From Streptomyces sp. P3 (GTDB lineage Bacteria; Actinomycetota; Actinomycetes; Streptomycetales; Streptomycetaceae): a stretch of 64,000 nt of DNA. Of this stretch, positions 47,429 through 56,296 are shown one piece after another; position 1 is the first letter of the stretch; every line of letters begins with the position of its first letter. The notes beneath the pieces were generated by a model. The model made no database searches, was not told the DNA's origin, and saw only the letters and a program-made list of their open reading frames with translations. The translations under genes were made by a program, and so were the position numbers. The stretch is from the NCBI RefSeq assembly GCF_003032475.1, contig NZ_CP028369.1:1860001-1924000 (forward strand). Direction: 5' to 3'.

Positions 47429-48604
47429 TCAAGCTCCCTTCGCGGCCTCGAACAGCTCCGCCCGCGGGTCCTCGCCCGCGGTCGCCTCGCGATACGCCTC
47501 CAGTGCGTCACGAGCCTTCCCCGACAGGTCCTTCGGGACACTCACCTCGACGGTGACCAGCAGGTCGCCGCGGGTGCCGTCCTTGCGGACCGCGCCCTTG
47601 CCGCGCGCCCGCATCGTACGGCCGTTGGGCGTGCCGGGCGGGAGTTTCAGGGTCAGCGACGGGCCGCCGAGCGTGGGCACCTTGACCTCGCCGCCGAGGG
47701 CCGCCTCGGTGAAGGTCACCGGCACGGTCACCGTCAGGTTGTCGTCCTTGCGTCCGAACACCGGATGGGCGCCGACGTGGACGACGACGTAGAGGTCGCC
47801 CGACGGGCCGCCGCGCTCGCCCGGGGCGCCCTTGCCGCGCAGCCGGATGCGCTGGTTGTCCGTCACTCCCGCGGGGATGCGGACCTGCATGGTCCGTGAC
47901 GACTTCGCACGGCCGCTGCCCTTGCAGTCCAGGCAGGGGTGCTCGGCGATCAGGCCGCGGCCCTTGCAGTCGGGGCAGGGGTCGGTCAGCGAGAAGCCGC
48001 CGCCCGAGCCCCGTGCCACCTGGCCGGTGCCGACGCAGGTCGGGCACACGCGCGGTGTGCCGTTCTTGTCGCCGGTTCCCGAACACGCCTTGCACGGGGA
48101 CTGCGAGGACATCCGCAGCGGGACCGTCGCGCCCTCGATCGCCTCCGTGAACGTGAGCGTGACCTCGGTGTCGATGTCCTGGCCGCGCCGGGGCTGGGTA
48201 CGGGTCGTGCCCGCGCCGCCGCGGTTGAACAGGCCGCCGAACACGTCCCCGATGCCGCCGCCGAAGCCGCCCTGGGCGCCGCCGCCCTGGGCGCCGCCTC
48301 CGAAGAGGTCGCCCAGGTCGAAGTTGAAGGAGCCGCCCGCGCCCGGACCCGGGCGGAAGCCGCCGTTGCCGAAGAGGGCGCGCGCCTCGTCGTACTCCTT
48401 GCGCTTCTTGGGGTCGCCGAGGACGTCGTTCGCCTCGGAGATCTCCTTGAAGCGCTCCTCCGCCTTGACGTTGCCCTTGTTGGCGTCCGGGTGGTACTCG
48501 CGGGCGAGTTTCCGGTACGCCTTCTTGATCTCGGCCTCGGTGGCGTCCTTGGGGACGCCGAGGACCTTGTAGAAGTCCTTCTCGATGAAGTCCTTGGTGC
48601 TCAT
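47429..48604 (-). CDS. dnaJ: Chaperone DnaJ
   Basis: Hsp40 co-chaperone that stimulates DnaK ATP hydrolysis. The 391-residue protein has a J domain with HPD (38-40), a Gly/Phe-rich stretch, and four CxxCxGxG zinc repeats (CKACSGTG, CPTCVGTG, CPDCKGRG, CLDCKGSG) between about 173 and 240. Two beta-barrel substrate domains follow. It lies 39 bp after grpE and just before hspR in the operon. Confidence 0.97.
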   Translation of the reverse strand: MSTKDFIEKDFYKVLGVPKDATEAEIKKAYRKLAREYHPDANKGNVKAEERFKEISEANDVLGDPKKRKEYDEARALFGNGGFRPGPGAGGSFNFDLGDLFGGGAQGGGAQGGFGGGIGDVFGGLFNRGGAGTTRTQPRRGQDIDTEVTLTFTEAIEGATVPLRMSSQSPCKACSGTGDKNGTPRVCPTCVGTGQVARGSGGGFSLTDPCPDCKGRGLIAEHPCLDCKGSGRAKSSRTMQVRIPAGVTDNQRIRLRGKGAPGERGGPSGDLYVVVHVGAHPVFGRKDDNLTVTVPVTFTEAALGGEVKVPTLGGPSLTLKLPPGTPNGRTMRARGKGAVRKDGTRGDLLVTVEVSVPKDLSGKARDALEAYREATAGEDPRAELFEAAKGA

Positions 48605-48643
48605 CCTCGACGTCCCTCCTTCCGCACGCTCATCCGCTCAAGC

Positions 48644-49300
48644 TCAGCCCTCGTCCGGGCCACCGCTCTCCTTGTCGTCGCCCGCCTCCGCCTCGTCGGC
48701 CTTCGCCGCCTGCGCGCCGGGCTGCGGTTCGGCGACGGCCACCCGCGCGGGGCGGATGGTGCGCTCGCCGATCCGATACCCCGGCTGCAGAATCGCCACG
48801 CACGTCGTCTCGGTGACGTCGGGCGCGTAACTGTGCATCAGGGCTTCGTGGATCGTCGGGTCGAAGGGCTCGCCCTCCTTGCCGAACTGCTGCAGACCCA
48901 TCTTCGCCGCGACGGTCTCCAGCGATTCGCCCACCGACTTGAAGCCGCCGACGAACTCGCCGTGCTCCCGCGCGCGGCCGATGTCGTCGAGCACGGGCAG
49001 GAGCTCGGTCAGGAGGTTCGCGACGGCGATCTCCTTGACCGCGATCCGGTCGCGCTCGACCCGACGGCGGTAGTTCTGGTACTCGGCCTGGAGGCGCTGG
49101 AGGTCGGCGGTGCGCTCGCCGAGGGCGGTGCGCACCTGGTCCAGCTGGGCCACCAGACCGGCGGTCTGGCTCGCGTCCCCGGCCGGGGCCGCCCCGTCCG
49201 CCGAAGCGGACGAGGAGGCGGCCTTCGGCTCGGCGTCTTCAGGGGTGGCGCCGGAGGGGACGTCGGGCTTCTCCTCGAAGCCCGGGGTCTCCTCCGTCAC
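48644..49300 (-). CDS. grpE: Nucleotide exchange factor GrpE
   Basis: Exchanges ADP for ATP on DnaK. The 218-residue protein has a disordered acidic N-terminus, a long coiled coil ([22 protein letters not shown]) and the C-terminal beta domain with [19 protein letters not shown] and [16 protein letters not shown]. Its start overlaps the dnaK stop by 4 bp, so translation is coupled. Confidence 0.96.
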   Translation of the reverse strand: MTEETPGFEEKPDVPSGATPEDAEPKAASSSASADGAAPAGDASQTAGLVAQLDQVRTALGERTADLQRLQAEYQNYRRRVERDRIAVKEIAVANLLTELLPVLDDIGRAREHGEFVGGFKSVGESLETVAAKMGLQQFGKEGEPFDPTIHEALMHSYAPDVTETTCVAILQPGYRIGERTIRPARVAVAEPQPGAQAAKADEAEAGDDKESGGPDEG

Positions 49301-51141
49301 GCGGCACCGTCCTTGCGCTCGTCGTCCACGATCTCGGCGTCCACCACGTCGTCGTCGGCCTTCGGGGCGTCACCCTGCGGGGCGCCGGCGCCGGCGCCGG
49401 GCGCGGCCTGGGCGTCGGCGTACATGGCCTGGCCGACCTTCTGCGAGACCGCGGCGACCTTCTCGGTGGCCGTGCGGATCTCGGCGGTGTCCTCGCCCTT
49501 GAGCGCGGCCTTCAGCTCCTCGACGGCGGCCTCGACCTCGGTCTTGACCTCGCCGGGGACCTTGTCCTCGTTGTCCTTGAGGAACTTCTCCGTCTGGTAG
49601 ACGAGCTGCTCGCCCTGGTTGCGGGCCTCGGCGGCCTCGCGGCGGCGGTGGTCCTCGTCCGCGTACTGCTCGGCCTCCTGGCGCATACGGTCGACCTCGT
49701 CCTTCGGCAGCGAGGAGCCGCCGGTGACGGTCATCTTCTGCTCCTTGCCCGTGCCGAGGTCCTTCGCGGTCACGTGCATGATGCCGTTGGCGTCGATGTC
49801 GAAGGCGACCTCGATCTGCGGGACGCCGCGGGGCGCCGGCGGCAGACCGGTCAGCTCGAACATGCCGAGCTTCTTGTTGTAGGCCGCGATCTCGCGCTCA
49901 CCCTGGTAGACCTGGATCTGCACCGACGGCTGGTTGTCCTCGGCCGTGGTGAAGATCTCCGAACGCTTCGTCGGGATCGTGGTGTTGCGCTCGATCAGCT
50001 TGGTCATGATGCCGCCCTTGGTCTCGATGCCGAGGGACAGCGGGGTGACGTCGAGGAGCAGGACGTCCTTGACCTCGCCCTTGAGGACACCGGCCTGGAG
50101 CGCGGCGCCGATGGCGACGACCTCGTCCGGGTTCACGCCCTTGTTGGCGTCCTGACCGCCGGTCAGCTCCTTGACGAGCTCGGCGACGGCGGGCATCCGG
50201 GTCGAACCGCCGACGAGAACGACGTGGTCGATCTCGGAGAGGTTGATGCCGGCGTCCTTGATGACGTTGTGGAACGGCGTCTTGCAGCGCTCCAGCAGGT
50301 CGGCCGTCAGCTGCTGGAACTGGGCGCGGGTGAGCTTCTCGTCCAGGTGCAGCGGGCCCTCGGCGGACGCCGTGATGTAGGGCAGGTTGATCGAGGTCTC
50401 GGTGGACGAGGACAGCTCGATCTTCGCCTTCTCGGCGGCCTCGCGCAGACGCTGCAGCGCCATCTTGTCCTTGGCGAGGTCCACGCCGTGGCCGGCCTTG
50501 AACTGCTGCACCAGGTAGTCGACGACACGCTGGTCCCAGTCGTCGCCGCCGAGGTGGTTGTCGCCGTTGGTGGCCTTCACCTCGACGACGCCGTCACCGA
50601 TCTCGAGGAGGGACACGTCGAAGGTGCCGCCGCCGAGGTCGAAGACGAGGATCGTCTGGTCGTCCTTGTCGAGGCCGTACGCGAGCGCGGCCGCGGTGGG
50701 CTCGTTGACGATGCGCAGGACGTTGAGACCGGCGATCTCGCCGGCTTCCTTCGTCGCCTGGCGCTCGGAGTCGTTGAAGTACGCCGGGACGGTGATGACC
50801 GCGTCGGCCACCTTCTCGCCCAGGTACGCCTCCGCGTCGCGCTTGAGCTTCTGCAGGATGAAGGCGCTCATCTGCTGCGGGTTGAAGTTCTTCCCGTCCA
50901 GCTCGATGGTCCAGTCCGTGCCCATGTGGCGCTTCACGGAACGGATGGTCCGGTCCACGTTCGTGACCGCCTGCCGCTTCGCGACCTCGCCCACGAGGAC
51001 TTCACCGTTCTTCGCGAAGGCGACGACGGACGGCGTGGTCCTGGCACCCTCGGCGTTGGTGATGACGGTGGGCTCGCCGCCCTCCAGAACGCTGACGACG
51101 GAGTTGGTTGTGCCCAGGTCGATGCCGACCGCACGTGCCAT
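49297..51141 (-). CDS. dnaK: Chaperone DnaK (Hsp70)
   Basis: The 614-residue protein has the actin-like ATPase (GIDLGTTNS at the N-terminus, [45 protein letters not shown]) and the substrate domain ([14 protein letters not shown]). A C-terminal lid ends [23 protein letters not shown]. It folds and protects proteins and also serves as the co-repressor of HspR in Streptomyces. Two HAIR boxes lie within 100 bp upstream. It is the first gene of dnaK-grpE-dnaJ-hspR. Confidence 0.98.
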   Translation of the reverse strand: MARAVGIDLGTTNSVVSVLEGGEPTVITNAEGARTTPSVVAFAKNGEVLVGEVAKRQAVTNVDRTIRSVKRHMGTDWTIELDGKNFNPQQMSAFILQKLKRDAEAYLGEKVADAVITVPAYFNDSERQATKEAGEIAGLNVLRIVNEPTAAALAYGLDKDDQTILVFDLGGGTFDVSLLEIGDGVVEVKATNGDNHLGGDDWDQRVVDYLVQQFKAGHGVDLAKDKMALQRLREAAEKAKIELSSSTETSINLPYITASAEGPLHLDEKLTRAQFQQLTADLLERCKTPFHNVIKDAGINLSEIDHVVLVGGSTRMPAVAELVKELTGGQDANKGVNPDEVVAIGAALQAGVLKGEVKDVLLLDVTPLSLGIETKGGIMTKLIERNTTIPTKRSEIFTTAEDNQPSVQIQVYQGEREIAAYNKKLGMFELTGLPPAPRGVPQIEVAFDIDANGIMHVTAKDLGTGKEQKMTVTGGSSLPKDEVDRMRQEAEQYADEDHRRREAAEARNQGEQLVYQTEKFLKDNEDKVPGEVKTEVEAAVEELKAALKGEDTAEIRTATEKVAAVSQKVGQAMYADAQAAPGAGAGAPQGDAPKADDDVVDAEIVDDERKDGAA

Positions 51142-51161
51142 GGTGATCTTCCTCCAGCTGA

Positions 51162-51182
51162 CTTGAGTGGAACGGACTCAAG
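51162..51182 (-). promoter_or_regulatory. HAIR box 1 of the dnaK operon (perfect)
   Basis: CTTGAGT - GGAACGG - ACTCAAG is an exact match to the HAIR consensus and ends 21 bp upstream of the dnaK start, so HspR bound here should block transcription start or elongation. Confidence 0.95.
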
Positions 51183-51213
51183 TGTGCACGAAGCTCACCG
51201 TGCGGTCAACAGA

Positions 51214-51234
51214 CCTGAGTCGGACACACTCAAC
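51214..51234 (-). promoter_or_regulatory. HAIR box 2 of the dnaK operon (degenerate)
   Basis: CCTGAGT - 7 nt - ACTCAAC keeps the HAIR spacing and most of both half-sites. It lies 52 bp upstream of box 1, centre to centre, and just after the stop of the upstream transferase gene. Confidence 0.75.
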
Positions 51235-51236
51235 TC

Positions 51237-52439
51237 TTATCCGTTCCTTACACGCAAGGAGCCGTCGACCTGCGCCGACACGGGGCGCCCGGCCCGTCGT
51301 TCACCGGATTCCGGGTGATCCACACGGGCCTCGGATTGACGCCGGGGCGCATACACGGGCGCGCGCCGCGCCTCCCGGGAGGCGCGGGCCTCCTGCGCCC
51401 GCCGGGCGCGACGGACGCCGCGGGGCCGGCGTCCACGCGCGCGTGGCGGCCCGTACACCGGAACCCGCAACAGCCCGAGGACGACGACGAGTGCCCCGCC
51501 CGCGACCCATGACACCGCCTGCGCGCCGATGACCCCGGCGTGCACCAGCACTCCCGTGAGCACCGCGCCGAAGGCCGCGAGGCCGAGCAGGACGGCCGCC
51601 CCCTGGGCGGTGAGCCCGAGCCGCCGCAGCCGGTGGGCGAGATGGTCGGGCGCGCCGCGCAGCAGGGGCCGTCCGGCCAGCCGCCGCGACGCGGCCACCA
51701 GCAGGACGTCCGCCCCGCCGACCGCGGTGAGCGCGAAGAGCACCCCGGTGCCGACGGCCGGATCGTGCCCCGCGCGGGCGAAGACGGCGGCCGAGGCGAG
51801 CAGGAAGCCGGCGAAGAGCGAGCCGCAGGCCCCCAGGGCGACACGCGCGGGGGGCCAGTTGTGCATCAGGAAGCCGGTCAGCGCCGCGGCGAGCACGCTC
51901 AGCAGCACCACCAGTCCGTCCATGACCTCGACGGCGACGCACGCGGCCACCCCGAAGGCGGTGAGCACGCCGACCGTCCCGGCGACGCCGTCGGCGTGGT
52001 CGAGCGCCCGGAAGGCGAGGGCGACGAAGGTGATCCAGCCGACGCCCACCACCGCGGAGACCACCCCGGCGACCGTCCCGGCGTCCGCCCACATCTCTCC
52101 GTACGGCACCACGAAGGCCGCCGCGACGGCCGTGCCGACGGCCAGGAAGCGGGTCTTGAGCCGGCACACGTCCGCGACGAGTCCGAGCGCGGCGACGGCG
52201 CCGCCCGCGGCGAGCAGCACCCCGATGCCGTCCCCGAGCGGCGCGACGCCCGTGCGGTCGCCGGCGACCGCGACGGCACAGGTGGCGAGCACGACGGCGG
52301 CGCCCCCGGACAGGGGTACACGTCGCTGTCGCTGCCGTCGGTCGGTCAGACCGAGTCGCAGGGCGGGTGCGCGCAGCAGCGCGGCGAGGACGGCGGCGAG
52401 GAACATGGCGGCGGTGGCGGCAGCGATCCCGTAGAGCAC
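51237..52439 (-). CDS. MraY/WecA-family glycosyl-1-phosphate transferase-like membrane protein
   Basis: GTG start at 52439; 400 residues with about ten hydrophobic helices and a long basic C-terminal tail. Family marks are LTDRRQRQRRVPLSGG near the N-terminus, RALDHADGVAG (canonical Asn-x-x-Asp-Gly replaced by Asp-His-Ala-Asp-Gly) and DHLAHRLRRLGL for the HxH loop. The usual Asp-Asp pair after helix 3 reads LVADV. It would transfer a sugar phosphate to undecaprenyl phosphate, if active. It lies upstream of dnaK on the same strand but is separated by the HAIR boxes. Confidence 0.82.
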   Translation of the reverse strand: MLYGIAAATAAMFLAAVLAALLRAPALRLGLTDRRQRQRRVPLSGGAAVVLATCAVAVAGDRTGVAPLGDGIGVLLAAGGAVAALGLVADVCRLKTRFLAVGTAVAAAFVVPYGEMWADAGTVAGVVSAVVGVGWITFVALAFRALDHADGVAGTVGVLTAFGVAACVAVEVMDGLVVLLSVLAAALTGFLMHNWPPARVALGACGSLFAGFLLASAAVFARAGHDPAVGTGVLFALTAVGGADVLLVAASRRLAGRPLLRGAPDHLAHRLRRLGLTAQGAAVLLGLAAFGAVLTGVLVHAGVIGAQAVSWVAGGALVVVLGLLRVPVYGPPRARGRRPRGVRRARRAQEARASREARRAPVYAPRRQSEARVDHPESGERRAGRPVSAQVDGSLRVRNG

Positions 52440-52592
52440 GGATATAAATTAGTCATAAATGTACCAATTTGGCACGAATAACACGGCCGGATTGCGTCCT
52501 GATTCTGAGGCAACCCTCAGCGACTCAGATCACTCCGCCCCCCGCTACAGTGCGACGCAGAATAAGGGGTACTCTCAGACGGACTGCATAAG

Positions 52593-52606
52593 TTACCGCT
52601 TAGTAA
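52593..52606 (+). promoter_or_regulatory. TTAC-N6-GTAA inverted repeat upstream of the EtfD-like gene
   Basis: TTACCGCTTAGTAA lies 42 bp before the ATG in a 208-bp divergent region that is AT-rich for this genome. It resembles sites of TetR-type acyl-CoA/fatty-acid regulators in actinobacteria. The match is short, so the assignment is tentative. Confidence 0.35.
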
Positions 52607-52647
52607 TCTCAGATCGAAGTCCCCTCGCAGGCCCGAGGAGCCCCCGA

Positions 52648-54939
52648 ATGCAACTCGCCGCGATCATCGTGTCGCTGGTCCTGACCGTGGTCGGCGTCGC
52701 GCTGCTCGCCCGCGCCATCGGTCAGTTCGTCCGGTACTTCAAGCTGGGCCAGCCGCTCCCGGCCGGCGCCCGGACCGACAACCCCTACGCGCGCAGCGTG
52801 ACGCTGGTGAAGGAGTTCCTCGGCCACACGCGGATGAACCGCTGGGGCATCGTCGGCTTCGCCCACTGGTTCGTCGCCGTCGGCTTCCTGACGCTGCCGC
52901 CGACCCTGGCGCAGGCCTTCGGCCAGCTGTTCCAGGCCGACTGGACGCTCCCCTGGATCGGCGAGTTCCTGCCGTTCGAGCTGTACATCGAGTTCATCGG
53001 CGTCATGACGATCCTCGGCATCGCCGTGCTCATCGTGATCCGCCTGCTGAACCTGCCCTCGCGCCCGGGCCGCAAGTCCCGCTTCGCGGGCTCCAAGGCG
53101 GGCCAGGCGTACTTCGTCGAGTACGTCATCCTCACCATCGGCCTCGCCATCTACACGCTGCGCGGCCTCGAGGGCGCGATCCACCACGTGGACCACTACG
53201 AGGCCGCGTACTTCGCCTCGTACCCCCTGGTGCTGGCCTTCAAGGGGCTGAGCGTCCCCACCCTCCAGACGCTGATCTACTTCACCGCGATGGTGAAGAT
53301 CAGCACCTCGTTCATCTGGATGATCGTGGTCTCGCTCAACACCAACATGGGCGTGGCCTGGCACCGCTTCCTGGCGTTCCCGAACATCTGGTTCAAGCGC
53401 GAGGCGACCGGCGGGACCGCTCTCGGCGCCCTGCAGCCGATGACGTCCGGCGGCAGGCCGATCGACTTCACCGACCCCGGCGACGACGACGTCTTCGGCG
53501 TCTCCCAGGTCGAGCAGTTCTCCTGGAAGGGCCTGCTGGACTTCTCCACCTGCACCGAGTGCGGCCGCTGTCAGTCGCAGTGCCCCGCCTGGAACACCGG
53601 CAAGCCGCTCTCCCCCAAGCTCCTCATCATGTCGCTGCGCGACCACGCGCACGCCAAGGCCCCCTACCTGCTGGCCGGCGGCGGCAAGACCATGGAGGGC
53701 GACGAGAAGGCCTCCGAGGGGCAGCTCAAGGACGTCCCCGCGGCCGCTCTCGCCGAGGCCGAGCGGCCCCTCATCGGCACCGCCGAGGAGAACGGCGTCA
53801 TCGACCCCGACGTCCTGTGGTCCTGCACCACCTGCGGCGCCTGCGTCGAGCAGTGCCCCGTCGACATCGAGCACGTCGACCACATCGTCGACATGCGCCG
53901 CTACCAGGTGATGATCGAGTCCGCGTTCCCGTCCGAGGCGGGCACGATGCTCAAGAACCTGGAGAAGAAGGGCAACCCCTGGGGCCTGGCCAAGAAGCAG
54001 CGCCTGGAGTGGCTCAAGGAAGTCGACTTCGAGGTGCCGGTCGTCGGCAAGGACATCGAGGACCTCACCGAGGTCGAGTACCTGTACTGGGTCGGCTGCG
54101 CGGGAGCCCTCGAGGACCGCGCCAAGAAGACGACGAAGGCCTTCGCCGAGCTGCTGCACATCGCGGGCGTCAAGTTCGCGATCATGGGCGGCGACGAGAA
54201 GTGCACCGGTGACTCCGCCCGCCGCCTCGGCAACGAGCCCCTGTTCCAGGAGCTCGGCATGGAGAACGTCATGGCGCTGAACATGGCGTTCGGCGAGGAG
54301 ACGGACGACGAGGGCAACGTGACGCCCGAGTCGAAGAAGCCGAAGTCGGCGAAGAAGATCGTCGCCACCTGCCCGCACTGCCTCAACACCATCGGCAACG
54401 AGTACCCGCAGCTCGGCGGCGACTACGAGGTCATCCACCACACCCAGCTGCTCCAGCACCTCGTCGACGAGGGCAAGCTGATCCCGGTGACCCCGGTCGA
54501 GGGCATCATCACCTACCACGACCCCTGCTACCTGGGCCGGCACAACAAGATCTACACCCCGCCGCGCGAGATCATCGCGAGCGTCCCGGGCCTGCGCAAC
54601 GAGGAGATGCACCGCCACAAGGAGCGCGGCTTCTGCTGCGGCGCCGGCGGCGCGCGGATGTGGATGGAGGAGCGGATCGGCAAGCGCATCAACAACGAGC
54701 GCGTCGACGAGGCCCTCTCCCTCAACCCCGACATCGTCTCGACCGCCTGCCCGTTCTGCCTCGTCATGCTGACCGACTCGGTCAACGGCAAGAAGAACGA
54801 GGGCAAGGCCAAGGAGTCCATCCAGGTCGTGGACGTCTCCCAGCTGCTCCTGGAGTCGGTCAAGACGCCGGTCGACGACGAGCCCCCGGCGGGCGAGTCG
54901 GAGACCGAGAGCGAGCCGGAGCCCCAGCCGGTGAAGTGA
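52648..54939 (+). CDS. Membrane Fe-S reductase, EtfD-like electron-transfer-flavoprotein:menaquinone oxidoreductase
   Basis: ATG at 52648 with GAGGAG 8 nt upstream; 763 residues. The N-terminal half has about six membrane helices (MQLAAIIVSLVLTVVGVALL and onward) of a NarI-like haem b domain. Two [4Fe-4S] ferredoxin motifs follow (CTECGRCQSQCP near 302, CTTCGACVEQCP near 393), then two CCG domains (VGCAGALEDR, CPHCLNTIGNE, HDPCYLGRHN, RGFCCGAGGARMW, CPFCLVML). This layout matches mycobacterial EtfD (Rv0338c), which moves electrons from acyl-CoA dehydrogenases via ETF to menaquinone. A role in fatty-acid oxidation is inferred from that homology. Confidence 0.9.
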   Translation: MQLAAIIVSLVLTVVGVALLARAIGQFVRYFKLGQPLPAGARTDNPYARSVTLVKEFLGHTRMNRWGIVGFAHWFVAVGFLTLPPTLAQAFGQLFQADWTLPWIGEFLPFELYIEFIGVMTILGIAVLIVIRLLNLPSRPGRKSRFAGSKAGQAYFVEYVILTIGLAIYTLRGLEGAIHHVDHYEAAYFASYPLVLAFKGLSVPTLQTLIYFTAMVKISTSFIWMIVVSLNTNMGVAWHRFLAFPNIWFKREATGGTALGALQPMTSGGRPIDFTDPGDDDVFGVSQVEQFSWKGLLDFSTCTECGRCQSQCPAWNTGKPLSPKLLIMSLRDHAHAKAPYLLAGGGKTMEGDEKASEGQLKDVPAAALAEAERPLIGTAEENGVIDPDVLWSCTTCGACVEQCPVDIEHVDHIVDMRRYQVMIESAFPSEAGTMLKNLEKKGNPWGLAKKQRLEWLKEVDFEVPVVGKDIEDLTEVEYLYWVGCAGALEDRAKKTTKAFAELLHIAGVKFAIMGGDEKCTGDSARRLGNEPLFQELGMENVMALNMAFGEETDDEGNVTPESKKPKSAKKIVATCPHCLNTIGNEYPQLGGDYEVIHHTQLLQHLVDEGKLIPVTPVEGIITYHDPCYLGRHNKIYTPPREIIASVPGLRNEEMHRHKERGFCCGAGGARMWMEERIGKRINNERVDEALSLNPDIVSTACPFCLVMLTDSVNGKKNEGKAKESIQVVDVSQLLLESVKTPVDDEPPAGESETESEPEPQPVK

Positions 54940-54991
54940 CCCGCGCACCGGCCGTGGACCGGCCGGTGAGCAAGCCGGACGGCCGTACCGA

Positions 54992-55022
54992 CGCCCCCGT
55001 GTCCCACCCGGACACGGGGGCG
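54992..55022 (+). terminator. Terminator after the EtfD-like gene
   Basis: A 13-bp stem (CGCCCCCGTGTCC and its complement) with a 5-nt loop lies 53 bp past the stop codon. Confidence 0.82.
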
Positions 55023-55198
55023 CCGCCGTTCCCCTCCGCCCTGCACTCCACACCCCTACGACACCCGTGACACTCCCCGAAGAACCACCCGATCCAGCCC
55101 CGTTACTCCCCTTAGGGGATGTCACAGGTCGGCAGCAAAGCCGTGCGTGAACGGCGGCGTTGGCACGTCACCCTGCGGGACCAGGTACGTTCGAAGAC

Positions 55199-56200
55199 GT
55201 GGCTGGATTCAGGATCGGACGCGGCGGCCGGGACAACCGGGCCCCGCAAACGCGACCGCAACACCCTCCGTACGGGCAGCAGGCGCCCCAGGGACCGTCG
55301 CGGCCCGCAGGACCGTCGGGTCCCGCGGGGCCGTCGGGTTCCTCCGGGCCGTCCTACGGCTACCCGTCGGCCCAGCAGCCGTACCCGCAGCGCCCGCAGT
55401 ACGGCGGCGCGGGCGGCGGCCAGTGGCCACAGGCGAACGGCGGCGGCCGAGGCGGCGACGAGCCGGAGTACTTCGGCGGCGACGCGCCGTACGGCGCCCC
55501 GGGCGGCCCCGGCGGACACGGCGGCGTCCCGCACGACCCGTATGCCGCGAACAACCCGGGGCACACCCAGGCCTTCTCGATCGACGACCACCAGCAGTAC
55601 GACCAGTACAACCAGGGCGGCACCTACCACGCCGGGTCGGCGCCGGCCGGCCCGGTCGGTCCGCGCCTGCACTGGAAGGCACTGCTGAAGGGCGTCGTCC
55701 TCGCCCCCCAGCAGACCTTCCTCCAGATGCGGGACTACACGATGTGGGGCCCCGCCCTCGTCGTCACGTTCCTCTACGGCCTGCTCGCGGTCTTCGGCTT
55801 CGACGGCGCACGCTCGGACGCCATAAACGCGACGCTCTCCAACGCCATCCCGATCGTCCTGACGACGGCCGTCGCGATGGTGCTGAGCTCGTTCGTGCTG
55901 GGCGTGGTCACCCACACGCTGGCCCGTCAGCTCGGCGGCGACGGCGCGTGGCAGCCCACCGTCGGCCTCTCCATGCTGATCATGTCCCTGACGGACGCAC
56001 CACGTCTGGTCGTCGCGATGTTCTTCGGCGGCGACGCGTCGTTCGTCCAGCTGCTCGGCTGGGTGACGTGGGTGGCCGCCGGCGCCCTGCTGACCATGAT
56101 GGTCAGCCGCTCCCACGACCTGCCGTGGCCGAAGGCGCTGGGCGCCTCGTCGATCCAACTGATCGCGCTGCTGTCGATCGTGAAGCTGGGCACGTTCTAG
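55199..56200 (+). CDS. Yip1-family membrane protein with a long Pro/Gly/Gln-rich N-terminus
   Basis: The GTG at 55199 (VAGFRIGRGGRDNRAPQ) is the most family-like start; a TTG at 55160 is possible. The first ~165 residues are disordered and rich in Gly, Pro, Gln and Tyr. The rest is a Yip1 domain with about five helices (WGPALVVTFLYGLLAVFGF, PIVLTTAVAMVLSSFVLGVVTHTLA, LLGWVTWVAAGALLTMMV, IALLSIVKLGTF). Bacterial Yip1 proteins have no defined role. No clear ribosome site is seen, so the transcript may be short-leadered. Confidence 0.82.
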   Translation: MAGFRIGRGGRDNRAPQTRPQHPPYGQQAPQGPSRPAGPSGPAGPSGSSGPSYGYPSAQQPYPQRPQYGGAGGGQWPQANGGGRGGDEPEYFGGDAPYGAPGGPGGHGGVPHDPYAANNPGHTQAFSIDDHQQYDQYNQGGTYHAGSAPAGPVGPRLHWKALLKGVVLAPQQTFLQMRDYTMWGPALVVTFLYGLLAVFGFDGARSDAINATLSNAIPIVLTTAVAMVLSSFVLGVVTHTLARQLGGDGAWQPTVGLSMLIMSLTDAPRLVVAMFFGGDASFVQLLGWVTWVAAGALLTMMVSRSHDLPWPKALGASSIQLIALLSIVKLGTF

Positions 56201-56296
56201 ACGGAGCAACTCGTACAACCCCAGTCCCGTCCCGGAGGTCCGATCGAGTGGCACGCGCACACGCGCGCACCACTCGACTCGTCACAAAGGACCTCC

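Noticed and set aside
46596..47792. Rightward open frame over hspR and dnaJ
   Set aside because: No motifs; it is antisense to two well-identified heat-shock genes.
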